From assembly GCA_020697375.1 (NCBI GenBank), contig JAJFBJ010000121.1, positions 1 to 9,132 of the forward strand: 9,132 nucleotides of DNA, read 5' to 3'. This document shows, piece by piece, positions 1-6,192 of the stretch. The notes beneath the pieces are model-generated. The model was not told the origin of the DNA. It worked only from the letters and a program-made list of their open reading frames with translations, and searched no databases. This DNA is from Nitrospira sp. GTDB lineage: Bacteria > Nitrospirota > Nitrospiria > Nitrospirales > Nitrospiraceae. The stretch's first letter is position 1; each line of letters opens with the position of its first letter. The position numbers and the translations under genes were made by a program.

Positions 1-142
1 CCTGAAGTTTGAGGCGGATCCCGGCGTCAGCCCCGGTGGATGCCTGGTGCAGGCGTCGAGCCTGCTGATCGATGCGACGTTGGATACGCAACTACTGCGC
101 TTGGGAGAAGCATTACGAAAGCGGGAGGCCGGTGAAACTTAG
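1..142 (+). CDS. fliH: FliH, flagellar export ATPase regulator (3' end only)
   Basis: Only the last 46 codons are in the window (reading frame begins at base 2, TAG stop at 140-142). The visible peptide includes DPGVSPGGCLVQASSLLIDA and then a helix ending LGEALRKREAGET. A Gly-Gly-Cys-x-Val turn followed by a short strand, IDA and a T-L-D-T-Q-L helix is the typical C-terminal end of FliH and the related type III secretion stator SctL. FliH is known to dimerise, hold FliI at the export gate and restrain its ATPase activity. Its position directly before fliI, with an 11-nt overlap, supports the call. The N-terminal domain lies outside the window, so its integrity cannot be judged. Confidence 0.85.
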   Translation, partial: LKFEADPGVSPGGCLVQASSLLIDATLDTQLLRLGEALRKREAGET

Positions 143-1439
143 CGATCGTCTCGAACAGGTCGAACCGCTCTCCATCACAGGACGTGTCGCCCAGGCGGTG
201 GGCATCGTGATCGAGGCCTCCGGACCCTTCACCTCCGTGGGCGAGGTCTGTGAGATTACCCGTGAGGGCGGGCATGGCGCCGTGATGGCGGAGGTCGTCG
301 GCTTCCGTGAAGACCGGGTCTTGCTGATGCCGCTGGGTGACATGCAGGGCATTGGGCCTGGGAGCCGTGTGGTCATGAAAGGCCATGTCGCCTCAGTGGC
401 GGTCGGACCGCAGATGCTGGGCCGTATTCTCGACGGACTCGGGCATCCGCTGGATGGATTGCCGCCGGTGCGGGCAGAGGCGCGCGTTCCTCTCCATGCG
501 CAACCCCTCAATCCGTTGCATCGCGCCAGAATTACGCAACCGGTCGATCTCGGCATCCGGGCGATCAATGCCTTGCTGACCTGCGGTCAGGGCCAGAAGA
601 TCGGCGTGTTTGCCGGGTCGGGCGTGGGGAAAAGCGTGCTGCTCGGCATGATCAGCCGGTACACGCAGGCGGATGTCAGGGTCATCGCGCTGGTCGGCGA
701 ACGGGGACGTGAGGTGAAGGAATTTCTTGAGCGTGACCTCACGCCCGAAGCGAGGGCCCGTTCCGTCGTGATCGTGGCAACCTCGGACCAGGCTCCTCTG
801 GTGCGCATTCGTGGAGCGCTCGTGGCCACGGCCATTGCGGAATACTTCCGCGATCGCGGCCAACATGTGTTGCTGATGATGGATTCCCTTTCTCGTTTGG
901 CGTACAGCCAGCGGGAGGTGGGATTGGCCATTGGTGAACCGCCCACGACCAAAGGCTACACGCCCTCCGTATTTGCCCTGCTGCCGAAGCTGCTGGAGCG
1001 GGTGGGAACGGCTCAGCGCGGCGGCAGCATCACCGGGCTCTACACGGTGCTGGTGGACGGCGATGATCTCAATGACCCGGTCGCCGATGCGGTGCGATCC
1101 ATTCTGGATGGGCATATCGTGTTATCGCGCGAGCTCGCCGCTCGAAACCACTTTCCGGCGATCGACATTCTGCACAGCACCAGCAGAGTGATGCGTGACA
1201 TCGTGACTCCGGCTCACTATGCCGCGGCGCGGTTGGTCCTGGAACGCACGGCACTCTATCGGCGATCGGAAGATCTGATCACCCTGGGCGCCTATAAACC
1301 CGGTACGAGTAAGGAGTTGGATAAAGCGGTTGCGGCTCACGAAGACATCACGGGATTCCTTCGGCAGGAAATCCAGCAGCCGGTCGGATTCTCCCGCTCC
1401 ATCGATGAAGTGCTGACCCTCGCGAAGAACATACAGTGA
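132..1439 (+). CDS. fliI: FliI, flagellar protein export ATPase
   Basis: FliI is the cytosolic hexameric ATPase that helps drive type III export of rod, hook and filament subunits. With the GTG start at 132 the protein is 435 residues, normal for the family. Walker A is AGSGVGKS at about residues 161-168, with a GERGREV catalytic-Glu region at about 187-193. Walker B is VLLMMDS near 246-252, and the FliI/F1-beta type GEPPTTKGYTPSVF follows at about 268-281. The N-terminal beta-barrel contains VVGFREDRVLLMPL. An ATG at 72 is in frame, but the extra 20 residues would be out-of-frame FliH sequence with no ribosome site. The GTG at 132 follows GGGAGG (123-128), although the 3-nt gap is short. fliJ begins within its stop codon, implying coupled translation. 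Confidence 0.96.
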   Translation: MKLSDRLEQVEPLSITGRVAQAVGIVIEASGPFTSVGEVCEITREGGHGAVMAEVVGFREDRVLLMPLGDMQGIGPGSRVVMKGHVASVAVGPQMLGRILDGLGHPLDGLPPVRAEARVPLHAQPLNPLHRARITQPVDLGIRAINALLTCGQGQKIGVFAGSGVGKSVLLGMISRYTQADVRVIALVGERGREVKEFLERDLTPEARARSVVIVATSDQAPLVRIRGALVATAIAEYFRDRGQHVLLMMDSLSRLAYSQREVGLAIGEPPTTKGYTPSVFALLPKLLERVGTAQRGGSITGLYTVLVDGDDLNDPVADAVRSILDGHIVLSRELAARNHFPAIDILHSTSRVMRDIVTPAHYAAARLVLERTALYRRSEDLITLGAYKPGTSKELDKAVAAHEDITGFLRQEIQQPVGFSRSIDEVLTLAKNIQ

Positions 1440-1876
1440 ATCTTACGGTTCTTCATACCTATGCCTTGCAACTCGAAGGCGTCGCTCGGTTGGAACTGGC
1501 GGAACTTGCGCAGGCGTTGCGACAGGCAGGCGACCGCATTACGGCGCTCGATCTCCAAGCCGACAGGGATGCCGACCGCTACCTTCTCCAAATGCAGCAG
1601 GGAAGCACGGTCGATCTGGCGCAGACCCATTTCGAGGGGATGGACCGGATGATCGCCGTTCGAAAGGGAATGGAACAGGCTCAGACCGCGTTGCAGGCTC
1701 AATGGGCGGCCAAGCAGGATGAGTTGCTCGATGCGATGGGCTATCGAAAGAAACTGGACCTCCTTCGAACCAAAGCTGAACAGGAACATCGCCGGCGTCA
1801 GGATCGACAGGATCAGCAGCTTCTCGACGAACGGGCTTGGCGGCGCAGTCCATTGACGATGAAGGAACGGCCGTGA
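1436..1876 (+). CDS. fliJ: FliJ, flagellar export chaperone / ATPase stalk
   Basis: The 146-residue protein is almost entirely charged helix, as expected for FliJ, a two-helix coiled coil that sits in the FliI ring like the F1 gamma stalk and recycles export chaperones. The N-terminal helix has LEGVARLELAELAQALRQA, and the C-terminal helix has GYRKKLDLLRTKAEQEHRRR followed by a Gln/Asp/Arg-rich end with LLDERA, the usual FliJ ending. The GTG start at 1436 overlaps the fliI TGA (GTGA, 4 nt). There is no good Shine-Dalgarno sequence upstream, so translation probably depends on coupling to fliI. FliJ sequences diverge strongly, so the call rests on the pattern plus position after fliI. Confidence 0.88.
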   Translation: MNLTVLHTYALQLEGVARLELAELAQALRQAGDRITALDLQADRDADRYLLQMQQGSTVDLAQTHFEGMDRMIAVRKGMEQAQTALQAQWAAKQDELLDAMGYRKKLDLLRTKAEQEHRRRQDRQDQQLLDERAWRRSPLTMKERP

Positions 1877-2523
1877 TCACGATCGGTTCATCCGCCATTG
1901 CCGCCGGCGGGACGATGGCCGGCAGTCGGGTGATTCACTGGACGGCCGCGCTGGCGCTGGCTGCGCTTATGTGGGCGGGCACCGCTGCTGCCGTGGAAAC
2001 GGCTCCCGATCCTTCCGGCCCTATGGAAGAAGCGCCGCAAACCGACGGCAAGACAGGCGCCGTTCAGGGACCTGCTACCAGCGTACCCCGCGAAATGTTC
2101 GAAATGCTGGAACAACGTAAACGAGTCTTGGATCAGCGTGAAGCGGCATTGCGAATAGCCGAAACCAATCTGGTGGAACTCAGAGCGGAGTTGGAAGCCA
2201 TTGTGAGCCGCCACGAGCAGTTGGTGGAGGCTGAAAAGAAACGCAAGCAAGCGGCAGGCAAGGTCGCTCCGTCCGGAGCGTCCGACAAGTCCAAGGACTC
2301 GAAGAACGCCGGCGGCCCGCGCAACGTCAATCAGGCCCAACTGGCCAAAATTTATGAAACCATGCCGCCTGAAGAAGCCGCAGCTCGTTTGGAACGGATG
2401 GCGGAACGCAAAGCCATAGAAGTGCTGCGGCTGATCAAAGGCAAAACCGCCGGCGCCATTCTGGCCGAGGTCAAACCGGAGCGCGCGGCCCGTTTGACGG
2501 AACAATTGCTGACGACTCCTTAG
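1873..2523 (+). CDS. MotE/FlbB-like secreted coiled-coil flagellar protein (MgtE-N-like domain)
   Basis: The product is a 216-residue protein in three parts. First is an N-terminal hydrophobic segment (TAALALAALMWAGTAAA) that looks like a signal peptide or anchor, with possible cleavage at AAA|VETA. Next is a charged coiled coil (about MFEMLEQRKRVLDQREAALR through EAEKKRKQAAG), followed by a Ser/Lys/Gly linker. Last is a C-terminal helical domain, LAKIYETMPPEEAAARLERM then AIEVLRLIKGKTAGAILAEV. This last pattern is that of the MotE/MgtE N-terminal-like fold. Known relatives are MotE, a periplasmic chaperone of MotC in Sinorhizobium, and FlbB, the base of the Borrelia periplasmic collar. The GTG start at 1873 overlaps the fliJ stop (GTGA) and follows AAGGAA. 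An ATG at 1915 would give a more standard signal peptide (202 residues) but has a weak ribosome site. The family is well supported; the exact role here (stator assembly or basal-body scaffold) is inference. Confidence 0.75.
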   Translation: MITIGSSAIAAGGTMAGSRVIHWTAALALAALMWAGTAAAVETAPDPSGPMEEAPQTDGKTGAVQGPATSVPREMFEMLEQRKRVLDQREAALRIAETNLVELRAELEAIVSRHEQLVEAEKKRKQAAGKVAPSGASDKSKDSKNAGGPRNVNQAQLAKIYETMPPEEAAARLERMAERKAIEVLRLIKGKTAGAILAEVKPERAARLTEQLLTTP

Positions 2524-2548
2524 ACGCATCGATCGAGACTTTCATCAC

Positions 2549-2565
2549 ACGGCAGGTTTTGCCGT
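2549..2565 (+). terminator. Short hairpin after the export-ATPase gene block
   Basis: ACGGCA and TGCCGT form a perfect 6-bp stem around a 5-nt GGTTT loop, starting 25 nt after the MotE-like stop codon. There is no U-run after it (CCCTTCCT follows), so it is not a classic intrinsic terminator. It could stabilise the mRNA 3' end or attenuate read-through into fliK. Confidence 0.3.
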
Positions 2566-2618
2566 CCCTTCCTGCAAGAACTTCCTTCTCCCGATCCGTC
2601 GAGCGAGCCCTAGTCACG

Positions 2619-2643
2619 AAAATCGCCCTTTATGCGGGATTTT
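2619..2643 (+). repeat. AT-flanked imperfect inverted repeat upstream of the fliK promoter
   Basis: AAAATC (2619-2624) and GATTTT (2638-2643) pair exactly. Two further C-G pairs extend the stem if G2625 is bulged. The repeat ends in TTTTAAT, so it could act as a weak terminator for the upstream operon. It also lies about 15 bp before the -24 element of the sigma-54 promoter, so an activator or IHF-type site is possible. The sequence alone does not decide. Confidence 0.3.
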
Positions 2644-2658
2644 AATGCATTGGATGGA

Positions 2659-2674
2659 TGGCACGGCCTTTGTA
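2659..2674 (+). promoter_or_regulatory. Sigma-54 (RpoN) promoter for fliK-flgD-flgE
   Basis: The sequence TGGCACGGCCTTTGTA fits the -24/-12 consensus TGGCACG-N4-TTGCW. The -24 block is exact. The -12 block is TTGTA, with T in place of the conserved C. The GG (2660-2661) to G (2672) spacing is exactly 10 nt. The predicted transcription start is near 2685, leaving a 5' leader of about 27 nt with an AGGA ribosome site (2703-2706) before the ATG at 2712. Sigma-54 control of hook genes is well established in several polar-flagellate groups. Confidence 0.75.
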
Positions 2675-2711
2675 AAGGTGTTCCCTGGCTACTCACAGGA
2701 CCAGGATACAT

Positions 2712-4265
2712 ATGGCGACCGACATGCAATCGATTCTGAACGAAATCCCAAGACAAGGGAGCCGCTCCACCTCGGAACTGCGAGATCGCCATGATGAAGC
2801 GCCGCGCACAGCGCCCTCCAAGCGCTTCGATGCGTGGCTCGGATCAGCAGAAGCCAGCCGGGCCGGCAAGGCCCAAGACAATCTGAATGTGCGGCACAAA
2901 TCCGACTCACATGCTCGATCGAGCACCCATCCGAATCCCTCTTCAGGCAGCGAAAAGGATACGCGTGCCTCGGCCTCTGCAGCGCACGAACAGACAATGA
3001 GGGGAAGCGAAGGCACGGATCACCATACTGCTGAAGTCTCAGACGAGAATCAGAACGACAAGGTGGCCGACGATTCTCATGTCAAGTCACAAGAGGCGGC
3101 AGCGGCGCCGGCCGACATGCTCCTTGCCGGAATGTTCGCTCAGAGCCCACAGGGACCGGTTCAAGCCGATCAGCCATCCGAAAGCCAATCAAATAGTAAC
3201 GACGTTGCGATAGGAGAGTTGCCATCCGTACAGACTGCGTCCACTGCTTCTGCGGATGCGAGCAGCTCAAGTTCTGATCGGACTGCCGCGGCGGTCGCAT
3301 CGATCGTTGCGCAAGGACAGCCGGCTGCCGATAAGACAGTAGTTGCCGATGACAATCAGGTTGCCACAATCATTCAGGCCACTGACGGCTTCACGAACGA
3401 GGCCGGGATAATCGATGTGCCGCCGTCGACTGATTCGCAGGATCAGGCACATGCTGAAATCGAGGCCGGCGTGACGGACGGCGAACCTAAAAATGCCATG
3501 CTGGAAGCGAGCAGGACGAAGGCGGCTGCGATGGCGATGGAAGCAGGAGAGCTTGAGGCATCCTCTGTCGATCCAGCCGAAGCTCCGCCGGCCTTTGCCG
3601 ACACCATGCAGTCCGGCCTTTCTTCCGAGGGGCAGAGCGCGTGGAATTCCGAACAATCCTCGGGACAGGAGCGGCAACAGTCTGCGGATCCAGGAAATGG
3701 AATCGACAGGTCCGATTTCAATGCCGCCCGGACCGACGACAGCATGCTCCGACAGCAGTTCATGGACCGGCTCACGGCAGTGAGTCAGCAGACTCCGCCC
3801 TCGAATGACAGTCTATCCGGGGGAAATGATCCGGGAACTGCGCCCATGCTTCATGCGGCGGAATCCGAACGGCTGACTGAACTTCGAGGCGCTTCTCCTT
3901 TTTCGCAGTCTGTCACGCTGGACCTGGATCCGCTGGACATGGGGCCGTTGCGGCTCCGCGTGACGATGACGGATCAGATCGTCCATGCGCACATCCGGAC
4001 CGAGCATGGCGAGCTGGGGCAGGGGTTGCTGCAACAGGGGCCATCGCTGGAGGCGTCGCTTCGGACGACGGGCTTCGAAATGGGAATGTTACGGGTCACG
4101 GTGGATCAACAGCAGGGGCAGGGCGATCACGCCTGGGCATTCCAACAGCAACAGGGAAGACCAGCCCAGGCATCCGGACCACCTGCGACAGCGGGAGAAG
4201 AGGAACGGGCGGCAGGGACGGACCATGGATATCACAATAGCGGGCGGGTGAGTTTTTTTGCCTGA
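2712..4265 (+). CDS. fliK: FliK, flagellar hook-length control protein
   Basis: FliK is exported during hook assembly, measures hook length and triggers the switch of the export gate from hook to filament substrates. This 517-residue protein has a long, low-complexity N-terminal and central region (about 1-390) rich in Ser, Ala, Asp, Glu and Gln, consistent with an unfolded ruler. I see no cysteine in it. The conserved C-terminal Flg_hook domain runs from about 395 to 465: [20 protein letters not shown], then [20 protein letters not shown], then [15 protein letters not shown]. This is the usual L-x-L-x-P-x-x-M/L-G-x-L pattern followed by the helix that precedes the final strand. A Gln-rich tail follows. 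The ATG at 2712 has AGGA at 5 nt. It is the first gene after the sigma-54 promoter and lies 11 nt before flgD. Confidence 0.92.
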   Translation: MATDMQSILNEIPRQGSRSTSELRDRHDEAPRTAPSKRFDAWLGSAEASRAGKAQDNLNVRHKSDSHARSSTHPNPSSGSEKDTRASASAAHEQTMRGSEGTDHHTAEVSDENQNDKVADDSHVKSQEAAAAPADMLLAGMFAQSPQGPVQADQPSESQSNSNDVAIGELPSVQTASTASADASSSSSDRTAAAVASIVAQGQPAADKTVVADDNQVATIIQATDGFTNEAGIIDVPPSTDSQDQAHAEIEAGVTDGEPKNAMLEASRTKAAAMAMEAGELEASSVDPAEAPPAFADTMQSGLSSEGQSAWNSEQSSGQERQQSADPGNGIDRSDFNAARTDDSMLRQQFMDRLTAVSQQTPPSNDSLSGGNDPGTAPMLHAAESERLTELRGASPFSQSVTLDLDPLDMGPLRLRVTMTDQIVHAHIRTEHGELGQGLLQQGPSLEASLRTTGFEMGMLRVTVDQQQGQGDHAWAFQQQQGRPAQASGPPATAGEEERAAGTDHGYHNSGRVSFFA

Positions 4266-4276
4266 TCGGAGGACCT

Positions 4277-4570
4277 ATGGATATCAGCAAGCTGATCACA
4301 CAGACGACGACCACGGATTCACAAAACACTAAGACCAGCGACGGCCCGAAGCCGCTGGGACAAGACGAGTTTCTCAAGCTGCTGATGACGCAGCTCCAGC
4401 ATCAGGATCCAATGAAACCGATGGAGAATCAGGACTTCATCGCGCAAACGGCGCAATTCTCTCAGCTGGAACAAATGTCAAAGCTGGTCTCCTTGATGGA
4501 AAAGAGCGTGACCCTTCAGGAAGCCGCTCAGACAAAGGCCGGCGAGGACCAGAAATCCACAGCGACCTAA
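4277..4570 (+). CDS. flgD: FlgD, hook-cap scaffold protein (short form)
   Basis: FlgD caps the growing hook and guides FlgE subunits into place. Residues 27-67 carry the family's N-terminal signature: [20 protein letters not shown], followed by [18 protein letters not shown]. The protein is only 97 residues, against about 220 for enterobacterial FlgD. It stops shortly after the N-terminal region, so the Tudor-like and Ig-like (FlgD_ig) domains that form the cap body are absent. The TAA at 4568-4570 is a clean stop. The following 69 nt before flgE are too short to hold the missing part, so this looks like a native short form, not a frameshift. CGGAGG (4267-4272) precedes the ATG by 4 nt. It sits between fliK and flgE. 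Confidence 0.9.
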   Translation: MDISKLITQTTTTDSQNTKTSDGPKPLGQDEFLKLLMTQLQHQDPMKPMENQDFIAQTAQFSQLEQMSKLVSLMEKSVTLQEAAQTKAGEDQKSTAT

Positions 4571-4639
4571 GCAGGACCCGGCGCGTCGCCCGGACAGGAA
4601 TCGAGCCATGACAGTATCGGCAACAGGGAGGATCGGACC

Positions 4640-5863
4640 ATGGGCATTTTGACATCAATGTTCACCGCAGTAACCGGCTTAAGCTCCTACGGCAACGCCA
4701 TGGGCGTCATCGGCAACAACATCGCCAACATTGGAACAGCCGGCTTCAAATCCGGCCGGGCGACGTTTTCGGAATTGATCTCATCCAGCATGGCGGGTGG
4801 ATCCGGTAGCGACCAAATCGGCCTCGGCGTGTACATGAACGATGTCCAGACGAACTTTTCTCAGGGGTCGATGACCACTACGGGCAATACATTCGATCTG
4901 GCCATCGATGGGAACGGGTTCTATCAATTGCGCGACAACGCGGGAACGAGCTTTTATTCCCGGGCCGGCCAATTCAAGGTGGATAATCTCGGGCAGGTCG
5001 TGGATGCCAGCGGCGCGTTGCTCCAAGGTTATCAGGCCGATACGAACGGTAACATTACCAGCACGGTCGGCGGCATCACTCTGTCGTCAAGCGCCGTGCC
5101 GCCACAGTCCACTACCAGCGCGACGTTTCTTGCCAATCTCGACGCGACCTCGACGGCGCCGACCGCGACGTTTGCCGCAACCGACGCCACATCGTATAAC
5201 TTCTCGACCGGTGAGACCTTTTACGATTCACTCGGGGATGCTCATCAACTCCAACTCTACTTCCGCAAGACGGCCGCGAATGCTTGGGAACTCTATTCTC
5301 AAATCGACGGGGGAACCCCGGCCGCTCAAACCAGTCTGGCCTTTAATGCAAGCGGCGCATTGACGGCGGGTGGCACGCAGACGGTGAGCGCGGCGTTGAC
5401 CAACGGGGCGACGACGCCGCAGTCGCTCTCGGTAGATCTGTCCGCGGTAACCCAGTTCGGATCACCGTCCGGCCTGATCAGTAAAACGCAAGACGGATAT
5501 TCCTCCGGGACGCTGGACCGTATCAGCGTCGATAAACAGGGACAGGTCGTGGCGCAATTCACCAATGGCCTGACCAGGTCGCTCGCGCAAATCGTTCTCA
5601 ATCGGTTTACGAATCCCGACGGGCTGGTCAATGCCGGTGAGAACCATTTCCTCGAAACGGTCGAATCCGGCGCGGCATTGGCCGGCGCGCCGACCGTCAA
5701 TGGATTGGGCAGAATTCTATCGGGAACCGTGGAGCAATCAAACGTCGATCTCGGCAAGGAATTCGTGGACATGATCATTACCCAGCGCGCCTTCCAGGCC
5801 AACTCGAGAGCCATTACGACCAGCGACGAAATGTTGCAGGAACTCGTGAATCTCAAGCGGTAA
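4640..5863 (+). CDS. flgE: FlgE, flagellar hook protein
   Basis: FlgE is the subunit that polymerises outside the cell into the curved hook joining rod and filament. The 407-residue length is typical. The N-terminal rod/hook signature is clear (GNNIANIGTAGFKSGR, about 25-40), followed by FDLAIDGNGFY (85-95) and FYSRAGQFKVDNLGQVVDAS. The variable Thr/Ala/Ser-rich D2-type region spans roughly 150-290. The C-terminal D0 helix has GTVEQSNVDLGKEFVDMIIT and QRAFQANSRAITTSDEMLQE. I see no cysteine, so the lysinoalanine Lys-Cys cross-link known in spirochaete hooks cannot form here. AGGGAGG (4625-4631) precedes the ATG by 8 nt. It is the last gene of the hook module, and a strong stem-loop follows 9 nt after its stop. 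Confidence 0.96.
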   Translation: MGILTSMFTAVTGLSSYGNAMGVIGNNIANIGTAGFKSGRATFSELISSSMAGGSGSDQIGLGVYMNDVQTNFSQGSMTTTGNTFDLAIDGNGFYQLRDNAGTSFYSRAGQFKVDNLGQVVDASGALLQGYQADTNGNITSTVGGITLSSSAVPPQSTTSATFLANLDATSTAPTATFAATDATSYNFSTGETFYDSLGDAHQLQLYFRKTAANAWELYSQIDGGTPAAQTSLAFNASGALTAGGTQTVSAALTNGATTPQSLSVDLSAVTQFGSPSGLISKTQDGYSSGTLDRISVDKQGQVVAQFTNGLTRSLAQIVLNRFTNPDGLVNAGENHFLETVESGAALAGAPTVNGLGRILSGTVEQSNVDLGKEFVDMIITQRAFQANSRAITTSDEMLQELVNLKR

Positions 5864-5872
5864 CGGTGGCCG

Positions 5873-5900
5873 TTCCGGCGCGCGATCGCGCGCGCCGGAA
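5873..5900 (+). terminator. Perfect 12-bp GC-rich stem-loop after flgE
   Basis: Bases 5873-5884 (TTCCGGCGCGCG) pair perfectly with 5889-5900 (CGCGCGCCGGAA) around an ATCG tetraloop. A G-U pair can extend it at 5872/5901. It begins 9 nt after the flgE stop. No U-run follows, so efficient intrinsic termination is uncertain. It may be a transcription or 3'-end processing barrier that protects the abundant hook mRNA and insulates the next promoter. Confidence 0.5.
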
Positions 5901-5964
5901 TCCGGTCGGCAATTTCTGCCTGGCGTTCTCCTCTTTCAGACACATCATCCCCATCACGATCCAC

Positions 5965-5978
5965 GTCAACATTCTGTC
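5965..5978. promoter_or_regulatory. Degenerate GTCA-N6-TGAC-like site
   Basis: GTCAACATTCTGTC keeps one full GTCA half-site and three of four bases of the opposite TGAC half-site. Its centre is 33 bp upstream of the centre of the perfect site at 5997-6012, about three helical turns, so both could face the same side of the DNA. It is a weak match alone; the spacing is the main support. Confidence 0.3.
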
Positions 5979-5996
5979 GGCGCCTGTGGAGTGCCG

Positions 5997-6012
5997 CGTC
6001 AGCCTGCTGACG
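5997..6012. promoter_or_regulatory. FleQ-box-like inverted repeat, candidate enhancer for the fliL promoter
   Basis: CGTCAGCCTGCTGACG is a perfect 7-2-7 inverted repeat. Its inner 14 bp have the form GTCA-N6-TGAC, the same half-sites and spacing as the binding box described for the flagellar sigma-54 activator FleQ in Pseudomonas, whose AT-rich core is not shared here. The centre lies about 157 bp before the predicted fliL transcription start, a normal distance for a sigma-54 enhancer. Binding is inferred. Confidence 0.45.
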
Positions 6013-6036
6013 ACGAACGCGATCTCGGGAACCCTC

Positions 6037-6066
6037 TCGCGCCGCCGCCCTTGCGTGGCGGCGTGA
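6037..6066 (+). repeat. 10-bp stem-loop in the flgE-fliL gap
   Basis: Bases 6037-6046 (TCGCGCCGCC) pair with 6057-6066 (GGCGGCGTGA) with one G-U pair, around a 10-nt loop. No T-run follows. It lies about 95 bp before the predicted fliL transcript start, so it could be a second termination barrier for read-through from flgE. Confidence 0.35.
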
Positions 6067-6100
6067 AATCACAAGGTTTTCGCATGCTCTGCTGAACAAG

Positions 6101-6125
6101 CCGGATGATCCGGAGGATCGCGATC
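6101..6125. promoter_or_regulatory. Two adjacent palindromes just upstream of the -24 element
   Basis: CCGGATGATCCGG (6101-6113) is a perfect 13-nt palindrome with a single central base. GATCGCGATC (6116-6125) is a perfect 10-bp palindrome. They end 11 bp before the sigma-54 -24 element. They could bind a repressor or co-regulator of fliL, but GATC/CCGG-rich palindromes also arise by chance in GC-rich DNA. Confidence 0.3.
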
Positions 6126-6135
6126 GGATCGTGCG

Positions 6136-6151
6136 TGGCATATGCATTGCA
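6136..6151 (+). promoter_or_regulatory. Sigma-54 (RpoN) promoter for the fliL-fliM-fliN-fliO-fliP operon
   Basis: The sequence TGGCATATGCATTGCA matches TGGCACG-N4-TTGCW with an exact -12 block (TTGCA) and TGGCA at -24. The GG (6137-6138) to GC (6149-6150) spacing is exactly 10 nt. The predicted start of transcription is near 6162, 31 nt before the fliL ATG. It overlaps an in-frame ATG at 6142, which rules that ATG out as the start if this promoter is used. Confidence 0.8.
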
Positions 6152-6181
6152 CCACTGACGGGCTCGGCAACCATTGCGTGC

Positions 6182-6187
6182 AGGAGG
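6182..6187 (+). promoter_or_regulatory. Shine-Dalgarno sequence that fixes the fliL start
   Basis: AGGAGG lies 5 nt before the ATG at 6193. The alternative in-frame ATG at 6142 has no such site and sits inside the sigma-54 promoter. Confidence 0.85.
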
Positions 6188-6192
6188 TTCGT

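Larger units (their letters stand above)
5864..6192 (+). other. 329-bp regulatory gap between flgE and fliL
   Basis: I see no convincing gene here. A 66-codon frame (5866-6066) has no ribosome site, overlaps two strong stem-loops and resembles no family I know. The gap instead contains, in order, a perfect GC-rich stem-loop (5873-5900), a degenerate and a perfect GTCA-N6-TGAC-type inverted repeat (5965-5978, 5997-6012), another stem-loop (6037-6066), two adjacent palindromes (6101-6113, 6116-6125), a sigma-54 promoter (6136-6151) and the fliL ribosome site (6182-6187). In several lineages flbD, motA and motB occupy this position; they are not present. Confidence 0.7.

Noticed and set aside
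72..131. Extended fliI start at ATG 72
   Set aside because: The added residues are out-of-frame FliH coding sequence; the GTG at 132 follows GGGAGG and gives the usual FliI length.
4234..4265. GC-rich run followed by seven T at the end of fliK, resembling a terminator
   Set aside because: No complementary CCCGC arm lies nearby to form a stem, and the T-run encodes Ser-Phe-Phe just before the fliK stop, with flgD following 11 nt later.
4608..4652. A 14-codon mini-ORF overlapping the flgE start, with AGGAA upstream
   Set aside because: flgE has its own strong AGGGAGG at 8 nt and does not need coupling; the frame overlaps flgE and looks like chance.
5866..6066. A 66-codon + strand frame in the flgE-fliL gap
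   Set aside because: No ribosome site, includes both halves of the perfect stem-loop at 5873-5900 and the later hairpin, and the translation resembles no known family.
6142..6192. Extended fliL start at ATG 6142
   Set aside because: The ATG lies inside the sigma-54 promoter, has no Shine-Dalgarno sequence, and adds residues unlike FliL. The ATG at 6193 has AGGAGG at 5 nt.
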